DNA of 37,771 bases, from contig JAPLNX010000519.1 in the NCBI GenBank assembly GCA_026400935.1, forward strand, positions 1-37,771, in the 5' to 3' direction. The stretch comes from Planctomycetia bacterium. GTDB taxonomy: Bacteria; Planctomycetota; Planctomycetia; Planctomycetales; Planctomycetaceae. Shown here piece by piece: positions 9,011 to 16,972 of this stretch. The notes under the pieces are model-generated. The model saw only the letters and a list, made by a program, of their open reading frames with translations, did not search any database and had not been told where the DNA came from. A program made the translations under genes and the position numbers. Within the stretch, counting starts at the first letter, position 1. Each line of letters opens with the position of its first letter.

Positions 9011-9772
9011 CTACTTCTTCAACAGGGCGGCAGTCTCTTGATGTTGAGCCCACGCGGTTTCTTGCAGTGTCTTTGCGATGTCTGCGGGGATGGCATTCGG
9101 CGCGGCAAGACCAATCGGATTGCGCTCGGTGATCGCGGTGTAAATCATGCATGAGTAAAGATATGAGCCCCACAGTCCCAGTCCCGGATGAGCCCGGTCT
9201 TTGGCGAACAGGCTTTCGAGTCGTTCGGTCGAGGGCTTGTTGCCGAAGTAGCGGATGTAGGCATAACTGGCATCGACGATCGGCACTCCGAGTTCCGTTC
9301 CCATCGCGAAGTGCAGGCCGTGCTGTCGCTCGAAGCCGTTCGGGTAGTCGCTGAGAATCGACGCGGTTCCGAACAACACCGTCTTCGAGCCACTCTCTTT
9401 GATCAACGTGTGAAACTGCCGCGCGTAGGGTTGAAAGGCCGGCTCTTGAACATTGTAGATGTCTTGCAACACGACGAAGTCCCATGCTCCGGTGGCGATC
9501 ATTGCGCGAGCGGTTCCTTCGCCCGTCCCGGCATCCCAATGCGATCGCAGAGACGCGCCCCCTTTGATGCAGCCGCCGACCTTGATGGGCCGCTCGCCTT
9601 TGTCGGACTCGGCCAACTTCTCCAGCAATTGTTGGCTGACGATCGTCGGGCACTGGCTGTTGCCGATGAGCAAGACCTTGATCGGCTTCGGCAGCTCATC
9701 GGCCCGAACATCGCTGATCGACAGGCTGGCCATGAACAGAGTGACGGCCCATGTGATCGAGTTCATTTTCAT
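9011..9772 (-). CDS. secreted SGNH-type hydrolase
   Basis: The protein has 253 residues with a signal peptide (NSITWAVTLFMASLSISDV, cut near ADE). The SGNH block I is present as LLIGNSQ (nucleophile Ser39, GNS in place of GDS) and the catalytic Asp/His pair as KDRAHPG (Asp192, His195). These residues support an ester hydrolase such as a deacetylase or lipase-like esterase; the substrate is unknown. Its ATG overlaps the TGA of the ceramidase-like gene (ATGA, 9769-9772), so the two are translationally coupled and likely work on the same compound. Confidence 0.85.
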   Translation of the reverse strand: MKMNSITWAVTLFMASLSISDVRADELPKPIKVLLIGNSQCPTIVSQQLLEKLAESDKGERPIKVGGCIKGGASLRSHWDAGTGEGTARAMIATGAWDFVVLQDIYNVQEPAFQPYARQFHTLIKESGSKTVLFGTASILSDYPNGFERQHGLHFAMGTELGVPIVDASYAYIRYFGNKPSTERLESLFAKDRAHPGLGLWGSYLYSCMIYTAITERNPIGLAAPNAIPADIAKTLQETAWAQHQETAALLKK

Positions 9773-11115
9773 CGAATTTGTTCCTTCGCCTTTGTGAGTT
9801 GTTGAATCGAGATCAGCCCTTCGGCCACCATCTTTTCGCCGGCATCAGCAGCCAGGAAGCTGCACTCGGTCGCGCCGTGGCCACCTTCGCGCACGGCTTG
9901 CACGGTCGGAATGTAGACGACGAACGGCGTTCCTTGGCCGTGATAGGCCAGGCCGAGGATGAACGTGTTGGCGATCGGCGATTTCTCGGTCAGATCAAGC
10001 TGATGCTGAATGAATGGTTCTCCGGGGATCGCGACGAACGCGAGATCGCGATTGATGACAACCGTGAGCAAGCCGACGTCAGCCGTCTTGTTGCCGTTGC
10101 GGTTCGGGATCGTGAGCAAACTCTCCTTGACCTGTAGCTTGGGACTCTGTCCCGAGCCCTTGAGTTCCTTCGCCACTCGCAACGCCCCCTTCGCCAGCGA
10201 GATTCCTGATTGGCGAGCGATGTTGAAACGATTTTCGCCACGCAGGTTGTGAAGGTCATACGGATCGAGATCCCCTTGGGCTCCTTGCAGGAACATGCCC
10301 AGGCAATCGTCGCCGAGTTCTTGTTCGAGGTAATCGACCATCGCGCCGGGGAAGTCACGCGAGACAACTCCGGCTCCCATCAGGGCGACCGGGTGGCAGG
10401 CGTAATGCACGGCGAACGCTCGCGGCTTGCCCGACAGGTCTTCGATGCGAAGGACGCCGACGGTCGGATCGATCGGCTGAGTCGGCCGACGATCGGGATT
10501 CTCCCACAGCGAGCTGACTCGACCATCGCGAACCAGCCGCCGGTTGTGAGCCATGTACGCACTCTCGAACGGTCCTTTGCCCGCCACGATCCGAGCCGGG
10601 AAGCGATTCTGCATCGCTTTGCCAATCGCGGCCACGATCTTCGCTTCGGTCTCCGCATACCACGGATCGGCCGAGAGTCCCGGCCAATCGACCGTCTCAG
10701 CCGGAGCTTTGCCACTGCGAGTCCAATCCGGCGCGCCCGGCGGTTTGATGATCATCCCTCGCGGAGCCATCCCGGCATGCGTATGTGTCGCGCTGAGGAT
10801 CACATGATCGACGCCCCACTTCGCCTTCGCTTCGGCAATCACTTTCGGCGACGCGAAGACGATCAAGTCCACCGAAACAATCGCGACCGAAACCTTCTCG
10901 TCCTTGAGCACCAGCACTCGCGCGAAGAGCGGGTCACGCAGCCGCAGCGGCTGGCCAAGCAGATCGACCGCACTCTCCGCGGACGGAGTGATCTCGACCT
11001 TCGCGGTGCCGGCTTGAAAAGGCGCGGCCATTGGTTCCGCCGGAAACGCCGTGTCTACGAGTACCAGCGTCAGGCTCATAAACGCGAGAAACAGTCGGAT
11101 GGACATCGTTTTCAT
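9769..11115 (-). CDS. neutral/alkaline ceramidase-like secreted metallohydrolase
   Basis: The protein has 448 residues from ATG 11115, preceded by AAGAAAAGAG. A signal peptide (MSIRLFLAFMSLTLVLVDTA) is clear. It resembles the N-terminal domain of neutral/alkaline non-lysosomal ceramidase: FQAGTAKVEITP near the start, SATHTHAG (His111 and His113, zinc region), VHYACHPVAL (His241), GAQGDLDP (278-285) and PGEPF, a possible zinc Glu. Bona fide ceramidases have a catalytic Ser in GDVSPN; here the aligned residue is Asp284, so amidase chemistry by the usual route is doubtful. The protein lacks the C-terminal Ig-like domain, as is common for planctomycete members. A role on a lipid or sugar amide or ester is inferred only. 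Confidence 0.85.
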   Translation of the reverse strand: MKTMSIRLFLAFMSLTLVLVDTAFPAEPMAAPFQAGTAKVEITPSAESAVDLLGQPLRLRDPLFARVLVLKDEKVSVAIVSVDLIVFASPKVIAEAKAKWGVDHVILSATHTHAGMAPRGMIIKPPGAPDWTRSGKAPAETVDWPGLSADPWYAETEAKIVAAIGKAMQNRFPARIVAGKGPFESAYMAHNRRLVRDGRVSSLWENPDRRPTQPIDPTVGVLRIEDLSGKPRAFAVHYACHPVALMGAGVVSRDFPGAMVDYLEQELGDDCLGMFLQGAQGDLDPYDLHNLRGENRFNIARQSGISLAKGALRVAKELKGSGQSPKLQVKESLLTIPNRNGNKTADVGLLTVVINRDLAFVAIPGEPFIQHQLDLTEKSPIANTFILGLAYHGQGTPFVVYIPTVQAVREGGHGATECSFLAADAGEKMVAEGLISIQQLTKAKEQIR

Positions 11116-11228
11116 CACTCTTTTCTTGACGGAGATTGCAAGATTTAGTTTGACTCCTTGAGGCACTGCTCCGATAGCGCAGCGACTGCGGCGTTGGCAT
11201 CACGGATCTCATTGGTTTCCCGTCGGCT

Positions 11229-12575
11229 TCATCCCACGATTTCCGAGACCACTCGGCCATGCACGTCGGTCAAACGGAAGTCCCGGCCGCCGTGGCGATA
11301 GGTCAGCTTTTCGTGATCGAGTCCGAGCAGGTGCAGCAGCGTGCCGTGCAGGTCGTGGATGTGGACTTTGCCCTCGATCGCCTCGTAGCCGTATTCGTCA
11401 GTCGCGCCGTGAGCGAAGCCGCCGCGCGTGCCGCCGCCGGCCAGCCACATCGAGTAGCCCTTGTTGTTATGGCCGCGACCGTCGGTCGTGGGATCATCAG
11501 GAGTGCGGCCGAACTCGCCGCCCCAAATGACCAAAGTTTCGTGCAACATTCCGCGCTGTTCGAGATCGGTCAGCAGGCCCGCGATCGGGCGGTCGATCTG
11601 CTGGCAGTTGTTCGTCATGCCGCTGGTCAGGAAGCCGTGATGATCCCATTCGGTGTGCGTGATCTCGATGAAGCGGACGCCCGCCTCGGCGAAGCGTCGC
11701 GCGAGCAAGCACTGCCGACCGAACGTCTCGCTCGGTCCTCCGGCGGCTCCGTACAGCGCGAGCGTCTCCTTGGTCTCGGCGGAGAGGTCCATGACCTTCG
11801 GCATCGCGTCCTGCATGCGAAAGGCGAGTTCATACGATTCGATCAGCCCTTCGACGCGCGGATCGGCCGTCTGATCGGCGATGTCACGGTTCATCGCTTG
11901 CAGCAGGTCGAGTTGCTGTCGCTGCGCTGCCGTCGAGAGCCGCGTGTTGGCGAGATTGCCGACCGTCGGATTCTTCACCGGCCGATTCGCGTCACCCAGC
12001 AACGTTGCCGAGTAGGCCGCCGGTAAAAAAGCATTCGAGTAATACCGCAGCCCGCCGAGTGCCGACAGCGGGTTGATCGAGATGAACCCCGGCAGGTTCT
12101 GGTTCTCGGTGCCGAGACCATACAGCGTCCACGCGCCGAGCGACGGCCTCACGAATTGAAAGCTGCCGGTATGCAATTGTTCGAGCGCCTGCGGATGATT
12201 CTCATTGTCGGTGTGCATGCCCCGCAGCACGCAGAGCTTATCGGCATGCCCTCCCGTTTCGGGCAATAGCTCGACGATACTCAGCCCGCTTTCGCCACGT
12301 CGCTGAAACTTCCAGCGTGAACCGAGCAGCTTTGAGTTTGGCGTGCGCCCCGGCTTCCCATGATCGGCCGAGAGTCGCGGTTTTTCATCGAGCGTCTCGA
12401 CGTGCGAAGGTCCACCGCGCATGCAGAGGAAGATGATTCGCTTCGCCCGCGCCGCGAAGTGAGGTTCCTTCGCCGCCACCTCGGCCGCTATTCCGGCGAA
12501 CGCGACGTAACCGAAGCCGGCGGAGACGGACTGCAACAATTGGCGACGCGATAAGAGTTGATTGGTCATCGTCAT
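11229..12575 (-). CDS. DUF1501 family protein (Tat-exported), copy 2
   Basis: The protein has 448 residues. ATG 12575 (or the second ATG at 12569) gives a Tat-like signal, LLSRRQLLQSVSAGFGYVAF. Upstream in-frame codons to 12674 would add an unlikely charged extension. DUF1501 motifs: IIFLCMRGGPSHVETLDEKP, LVIWGGEFGRTPDD, DLHGTLLHLLGLDHEKLTY and FRLTDVHGRVVSEIVG at the end. It follows the second PSCyt1/DUF1553 gene by 124 bases, so the window holds two matched DUF1553-DUF1501 pairs in one operon. Their C-termini are close to identical while the middle parts differ. Confidence 0.92.
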   Translation of the reverse strand: MTMTNQLLSRRQLLQSVSAGFGYVAFAGIAAEVAAKEPHFAARAKRIIFLCMRGGPSHVETLDEKPRLSADHGKPGRTPNSKLLGSRWKFQRRGESGLSIVELLPETGGHADKLCVLRGMHTDNENHPQALEQLHTGSFQFVRPSLGAWTLYGLGTENQNLPGFISINPLSALGGLRYYSNAFLPAAYSATLLGDANRPVKNPTVGNLANTRLSTAAQRQQLDLLQAMNRDIADQTADPRVEGLIESYELAFRMQDAMPKVMDLSAETKETLALYGAAGGPSETFGRQCLLARRFAEAGVRFIEITHTEWDHHGFLTSGMTNNCQQIDRPIAGLLTDLEQRGMLHETLVIWGGEFGRTPDDPTTDGRGHNNKGYSMWLAGGGTRGGFAHGATDEYGYEAIEGKVHIHDLHGTLLHLLGLDHEKLTYRHGGRDFRLTDVHGRVVSEIVG

Positions 12576-12699
12576 TCGTTTTCTCACATTCTTGCCCGGC
12601 CGATGGCTGTGGGCCGTTGGCGGCGATCTTTTTTTGTTCGAGGGAAAGGATAACGGCTGACGGCTTTCGGCCATCGGCTCACGGCCGGAGCAGGTTGGC

Positions 12700-15285
12700 T
12701 TATCGCAGCGTCCGAAACTCGCCGCTCGCGAAGAGGATTTGACAGAAACTGGTCCATCGTTCGAGGCGGAGTTGTTCGGCGGTTGGCGGTGCGGCTTTCG
12801 GGTCGATCGCGACCGATTCAGGTTCGGCGAGGTATCGCAGCGAGCGAGTCAATTCTTCCGACGTCGGTGATCGGGCGAACGCTCGTTGATAAATCCGATG
12901 GACTCGACCGGCGTCGTCGAGCGATTTCTCGTCCAACAATTGCGATGCTGCGTGGCGGGATTGTTCGACGATCCACGGGCTGTTCATCAAGAACAACGAC
13001 TGAGCCGGCACGATGCTCTCGTCGCGCTGCGCGACCGAGCGTTCCGGCGATGCGAAGTCGAATAGCGGGAACATTTCCGGCAACACGCCGCGCACGACCG
13101 GCAGATAAACGCTGCGCTGCGACTGTTCCAGATTCGTGGTTGTGAACAGGGGCTGAAACGTGCGGTACTCGTCTTCGCGATACGGATTGAACTTCGCGAG
13201 GAATGCCTGTTCGGAGGACGGAGGTGTCAGGTCCAGCGTCCCGGCGACCGATTTGATCGCATCGCGAAACGCCTCGACTTCCAGACGTCGTGGTTTCATT
13301 CGCGAGAGGAAGACGTTGTCGGGATCTTTCTCTGGCTCACCACTCGCCTCGCGATAGGTCCGGTTCAGCACGATCGCTCGCACCAGTCGCTTGATCGACC
13401 AGCCGTCGTCCATGAATCGCACGGCGAGATGATCGAGCAATTCCGGATGCGATGGGCGAACGCCGTTGACTCCGAAATCATCCGGCGTCGTCACGAGTCC
13501 TCGGCCGAACAGATGCAACCAGACTCGATTGACGAAGACTCGCGCGGTTAGCGGGTTGTCTCGCCGTGTGAGACGGTCGGCCAGTTCGAGCCGGCCGCTG
13601 CTTTTCACGTCAACCGGCTTCGCGTCGGTGAACGTGATGATTTGCAGCGTACCGCGCGGGACCGCGTCGCCGAGGTTCGTCGTCTCGCCGCGAATGTGGA
13701 TACGGCAGTCTTCGGAACTCTCTCGCTCGCGCAGGCCCATCGCCCAGCCGGGTTGCGGTGGGGCGGAGTCCATCGCGGTCTGCAACGCTTGCTCGTGGGC
13801 TTTGACCTTCACATCCCAGTCTTTGACTTCCGTCTCCATGCGTGCGAGGTCTTGTTCGAGCGCAGCCTTATCGGCCGCCGGTTTCGCAAGTTTCAGTTTC
13901 GCATCGGCCACACGCCGCACGATTCGGTAACGATCCGACCGAGCGGTGTTCTGGGCGAGCGTCAGCTCTTGCAGTTTGACGAGATACGCCAGCCCGTCCG
14001 GGCCGAGCCGTTCCGCATCAGGACCGACTGGCTGAAGTTCGCTGTGGGAGTACGCGGTCGCCTTGATCCCCTTCGGCCCATAACCCGCGAGCGTCTGCGT
14101 GCTGCGAAAGATGCCGGCCAGTGCGTAGTAGTCGGCAGTCGGAATCGGATCGAACTTGTGGTCGTGACACCGAGCACATCCAACCGACAACCCCAGTACC
14201 GCGCGGCTGACCAACTCGATCTGCTCGTCGATCACGTCCATGCGGAAGACTTCTGGTTTGATCTCTTCAAACGACTTCGCCCCCAGCGCGAGGAAGCCGG
14301 TCGCGATGCGTTGCTCGTCACGTTGCTCTGGAGACGCGAATGGCAAGAGGTCGCCGGCGATTTGTTCGCGCAGGAATTGATCGAACGGCTTGTCGCGATG
14401 AAACGACTCGATGACGTAATCACGATACCGCCAAGCGTGATAGAAATAGACATTGCGATCGCGGCCGTTGCTGTCGGCATACCGCGCCACATCCAGCCAA
14501 TGCCGCCCCCACCGCTCCCCGAACTGCCGCTGGCTGAGCAACCGATCCACCGTCTGCGACAACCAGGATTGCTGCCGATCCGGCTGAGCATTCGCGGCAT
14601 TCCATCCGTTCACGAACTCAGCGACTTCCTCCGGCGCCGGCGGCAAGCCGAGCAAATCGAACGACAACCTTCGCAACAACAAATGCGGCTGGGTGTCGCC
14701 GAGCGGTTCAATCCCTTGCTCTTCCAGCTTGGTCAACACGAAGCGGTCGATGTCATCCCGCACCCAATCCGCACGCTTCACGCTCGGCGGAACGACACGT
14801 TGCGGCGGCACGAACGACCAGAACTTGCGGCCCTCGTCGATCGACAAGCCCCGCTTCACAACTGCCGCCGGACCATCGCGCGGATCGGCTGCTCCCGCTG
14901 CGATCCACGCTTCAAAGTCCGCGATCACCGCAGCCAACAGTTTCTCTTTGGGAGGCATCGCTGAAACACTCGCGTCGTGCCGCAGAGCCTTCAGCAACAA
15001 ACTCTCGCTCGGTTTTCCCGGCACGATCGCCTGCCCACTGTCACCCCCTTTGAGCAATCCCGCGCGCGTATCAACCGTCAGCATCCCCTTCAGCTTCCCG
15101 CGCGTCACCGCCTCCGCCGAGTGGCACTCATAACACTGAGCGACCAGCACCGGACGGATCTTCTTCTCAAAGAATTCCAGCTCCTTCTCCGAGACCTTCT
15201 CGTCCGCACGCGACATCCCCGCCTCGCCGAGCAACCCGAAGAGGCACGCGATGCAGATCACATAAATCTCGGCGGTTCGACGCAC
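12700..15285 (-). CDS. PSCyt1-DUF1549-DUF1553 planctomycete cytochrome-like protein, copy 2
   Basis: The protein has 861 residues from GTG 15285, preceded by GGGAG at 6 bases exactly as in its paralogue. The frame is open to 15345. Signal peptide [19 protein letters not shown]. Domains: PSCyt1 at about 33-115 with CYECH (51-55) and [15 protein letters not shown]1549 at about 150-370 with [16 protein letters not shown] and [12 protein letters not shown]; a Lys/Glu-rich coiled segment at about 440-520; DUF1553 at about 550-850 with [13 protein letters not shown] and [12 protein letters not shown]. Both CXXCH motifs should bind haem c. It has the usual length for the family, unlike copy 1, which carries a LamG insertion. 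The function is unknown, and the pair with DUF1501 is typical of planctomycetes. Confidence 0.92.
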   Translation of the reverse strand: MRRTAEIYVICIACLFGLLGEAGMSRADEKVSEKELEFFEKKIRPVLVAQCYECHSAEAVTRGKLKGMLTVDTRAGLLKGGDSGQAIVPGKPSESLLLKALRHDASVSAMPPKEKLLAAVIADFEAWIAAGAADPRDGPAAVVKRGLSIDEGRKFWSFVPPQRVVPPSVKRADWVRDDIDRFVLTKLEEQGIEPLGDTQPHLLLRRLSFDLLGLPPAPEEVAEFVNGWNAANAQPDRQQSWLSQTVDRLLSQRQFGERWGRHWLDVARYADSNGRDRNVYFYHAWRYRDYVIESFHRDKPFDQFLREQIAGDLLPFASPEQRDEQRIATGFLALGAKSFEEIKPEVFRMDVIDEQIELVSRAVLGLSVGCARCHDHKFDPIPTADYYALAGIFRSTQTLAGYGPKGIKATAYSHSELQPVGPDAERLGPDGLAYLVKLQELTLAQNTARSDRYRIVRRVADAKLKLAKPAADKAALEQDLARMETEVKDWDVKVKAHEQALQTAMDSAPPQPGWAMGLRERESSEDCRIHIRGETTNLGDAVPRGTLQIITFTDAKPVDVKSSGRLELADRLTRRDNPLTARVFVNRVWLHLFGRGLVTTPDDFGVNGVRPSHPELLDHLAVRFMDDGWSIKRLVRAIVLNRTYREASGEPEKDPDNVFLSRMKPRRLEVEAFRDAIKSVAGTLDLTPPSSEQAFLAKFNPYREDEYRTFQPLFTTTNLEQSQRSVYLPVVRGVLPEMFPLFDFASPERSVAQRDESIVPAQSLFLMNSPWIVEQSRHAASQLLDEKSLDDAGRVHRIYQRAFARSPTSEELTRSLRYLAEPESVAIDPKAAPPTAEQLRLERWTSFCQILFASGEFRTLR
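14804..15172. repeat. near-identical PSCyt1 coding segment, copy 2 of 2
   Basis: Partner of 8412-8780, same orientation, ungapped, about 93% identical by eye. Many of the differences are synonymous. Downstream of the linker FVPPQRV the two genes diverge at once. Confidence 0.85.
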
Positions 15286-15394
15286 ACAACTCTCCCGTTG
15301 ACTCAAAAGCGGACAGCCATTCTGTCGGCACATCGTACCCGGCATTACTTTCTTGATCTACGGAGTTCCAAGCTACGTTCTGAGGCGACGTCAA

Positions 15395-16972
15395 TCACTG
15401 CTTCGATTCCAGTTCCAGTGCCTCGCGGAACTTGGCGAGCGACTCCTTCTCCTTGCCCTGTGCCGCGTAGGTGTGGCCGTAGGCGCGAAGCATGCGGACG
15501 CGCCACCCCGGAGCCATCCCCTCCATGTCGCCGTATTGTTTGAGCACGGCGAGGGCCTCGTCGGTCTTGACCTGATCGGTCAGCAGTCGAGCGATCGCGA
15601 TGGTCGCGGTCAGCGGCTGCCAGCCGTTGCCTTTGCCAGTGATCGCGAACGATTGCCGATACGCGGCCAGCGCTTGTTCGTCGTCCTTCAGGTTGTTGGT
15701 GTAGTTGTCGGCCAGCGTGAGCCAGAACGCTTGGTTCTTCGGATCGAGTTTCAACGACGCCTTCAAATCGGCTTCGGCTTTCGGGCCGTCCTTCAGAAAC
15801 GAGTAAATCTGACCGCGCAGATGAAACGCCTCGCTGGCTTTGTTCGAGATGGCGGCGGGCCACGCTGAAAAATCATCGGCCCCGAATTGCTCGATCAACT
15901 CTTTCCATTTGCGATCTTGATGGAGCGCTCTCATGCGGCTCAGCGTTGAGTCGGGATCGGCGGTGTAGTCGCGGTACTGCTCCGTGACCTTGGCGACGGC
16001 GGGATCACCGTGATGGAAATAGAGCCGATGCCGCAACGTGATACTCTTGCCAGCGGGAATCGTGAAGTCGCCGGAGTGCGACGCGCAGGCCGGGCAAGCG
16101 TTGCCTGCCGGGCGGCACACGACGGTCTTGTGATCGTTGTAGTTCCCTTGGAAGTGATCGGTCCCGAAGCGATTGGCCGTGATCAGCCCGTAAGTTCGCG
16201 CGTGCCATTGCGTCGGGAAGCGCACGTTCGACGGATGATCGAACATTGCGATGCCGACCGTCTTGCCGCTGGCGTCGGGACCGAAGTAGTCGGCCCACTC
16301 GGCACGCTTGCCCCAGGCGTCAGTGTTTCGATCGCCGCGGCTGTTGAGGATCGTGCCGGCGATCTTGTTCCCCTTTTCGTCCTCGACCTTCATCGAGCCG
16401 GCCACTCGCACCAGCAAACCGCCATCTCGCTTGTCGCCCAGGAGCACCGGCGCGTCGGCGGCTTGCAGTTCGATGTCGTAGTCCATCAGCAACTGCCGAT
16501 TCTCCAGCGGGATGAATCCGAGCCGCACTCGTTCACGCAACACGAGCTTCCCATCGCCGAGCCATTGATTCCAGAAGACGACCTCGCCGGTCTTGCCCGA
16601 CGCGATCTTCTCGATCTTTTCCAGTTGGATCTCCGCCGTATGTCCCGCCTTCTCTTTGCCGGGAGCCCACCAAAAGTTGAAGCCGTTCACATCACTGTGC
16701 GAAAAGCGAATCGAGCGATGATGCGGATGATCGGGTTCCTCGCCGGGAACTCCCGCCTGCATCGGGTAATGCCGAGTGACGTTCTCACCATTCGGCCCAA
16801 TGACCGGGTACAGAAACGGAGCCACCCATTCTTTGTGCCGCCACTCGGTGAAGACCTGCCCGTCGATCTGCACCTGAATGCGGTCGGCAAGCTCGGTGAT
16901 CGAGACCTCGGCAGAGAGCCCCGTCGTACACGCCAAGAGACAGAGGATGGCAGACATGGAAAAGAATTTCAT
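15395..16972 (-). CDS. secreted DUF6807 (PmoA-like) protein with C-terminal TPR repeats
   Basis: The protein has 525 residues. ATG 16972 follows AAGGAG at 9 bases and overlaps the TGA of the DUF4838 gene (ATGA). Signal peptide KFFSMSAILCLLACTTGLSA. Residues about 25-330 match DUF6807, named in databases after methane oxygenase PmoA but not a proven oxygenase: PVIGPNGENVTRHYPM, PDHPHHRSIRFSHSDVNG and VGIAMFDHPSNVRFPTQWHA. The His-rich DHPHH is a likely metal or ligand site. Residues about 340-525 are TPR-like helical repeats (AFHLRGQIYSFLKDGPKAEA, FWLTLADNYTNNLKDDEQAL). Tight coupling with the DUF4838 gene suggests a shared sugar-related task. Confidence 0.85.
   Translation of the reverse strand: MKFFSMSAILCLLACTTGLSAEVSITELADRIQVQIDGQVFTEWRHKEWVAPFLYPVIGPNGENVTRHYPMQAGVPGEEPDHPHHRSIRFSHSDVNGFNFWWAPGKEKAGHTAEIQLEKIEKIASGKTGEVVFWNQWLGDGKLVLRERVRLGFIPLENRQLLMDYDIELQAADAPVLLGDKRDGGLLVRVAGSMKVEDEKGNKIAGTILNSRGDRNTDAWGKRAEWADYFGPDASGKTVGIAMFDHPSNVRFPTQWHARTYGLITANRFGTDHFQGNYNDHKTVVCRPAGNACPACASHSGDFTIPAGKSITLRHRLYFHHGDPAVAKVTEQYRDYTADPDSTLSRMRALHQDRKWKELIEQFGADDFSAWPAAISNKASEAFHLRGQIYSFLKDGPKAEADLKASLKLDPKNQAFWLTLADNYTNNLKDDEQALAAYRQSFAITGKGNGWQPLTATIAIARLLTDQVKTDEALAVLKQYGDMEGMAPGWRVRMLRAYGHTYAAQGKEKESLAKFREALELESKQ

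Noticed and set aside
12590-12695. Repeated GGCC/ATCGGC motifs between the PSCyt1-DUF1553 and DUF1501 genes
   Set aside because: Only short partial inverted matches of about 9-11 bases were seen, with no clear arms and spacer, so I did not count them as an element.
13642-14964. Long open frame of 440 codons on the plus strand
   Set aside because: It lies opposite the PSCyt1-DUF1553 gene, has no family motif, and is Arg/His-rich as expected for the complement of GC-rich codons. The same applies to 4063-5133, 5354-6538, 6560-7480, 10210-11148 and 16010-17251.
15395-16972. PmoA methane mono-oxygenase subunit
   Set aside because: The name comes from a database label for DUF6807; the protein is soluble and secreted, and lacks the membrane helices of particulate methane mono-oxygenase.
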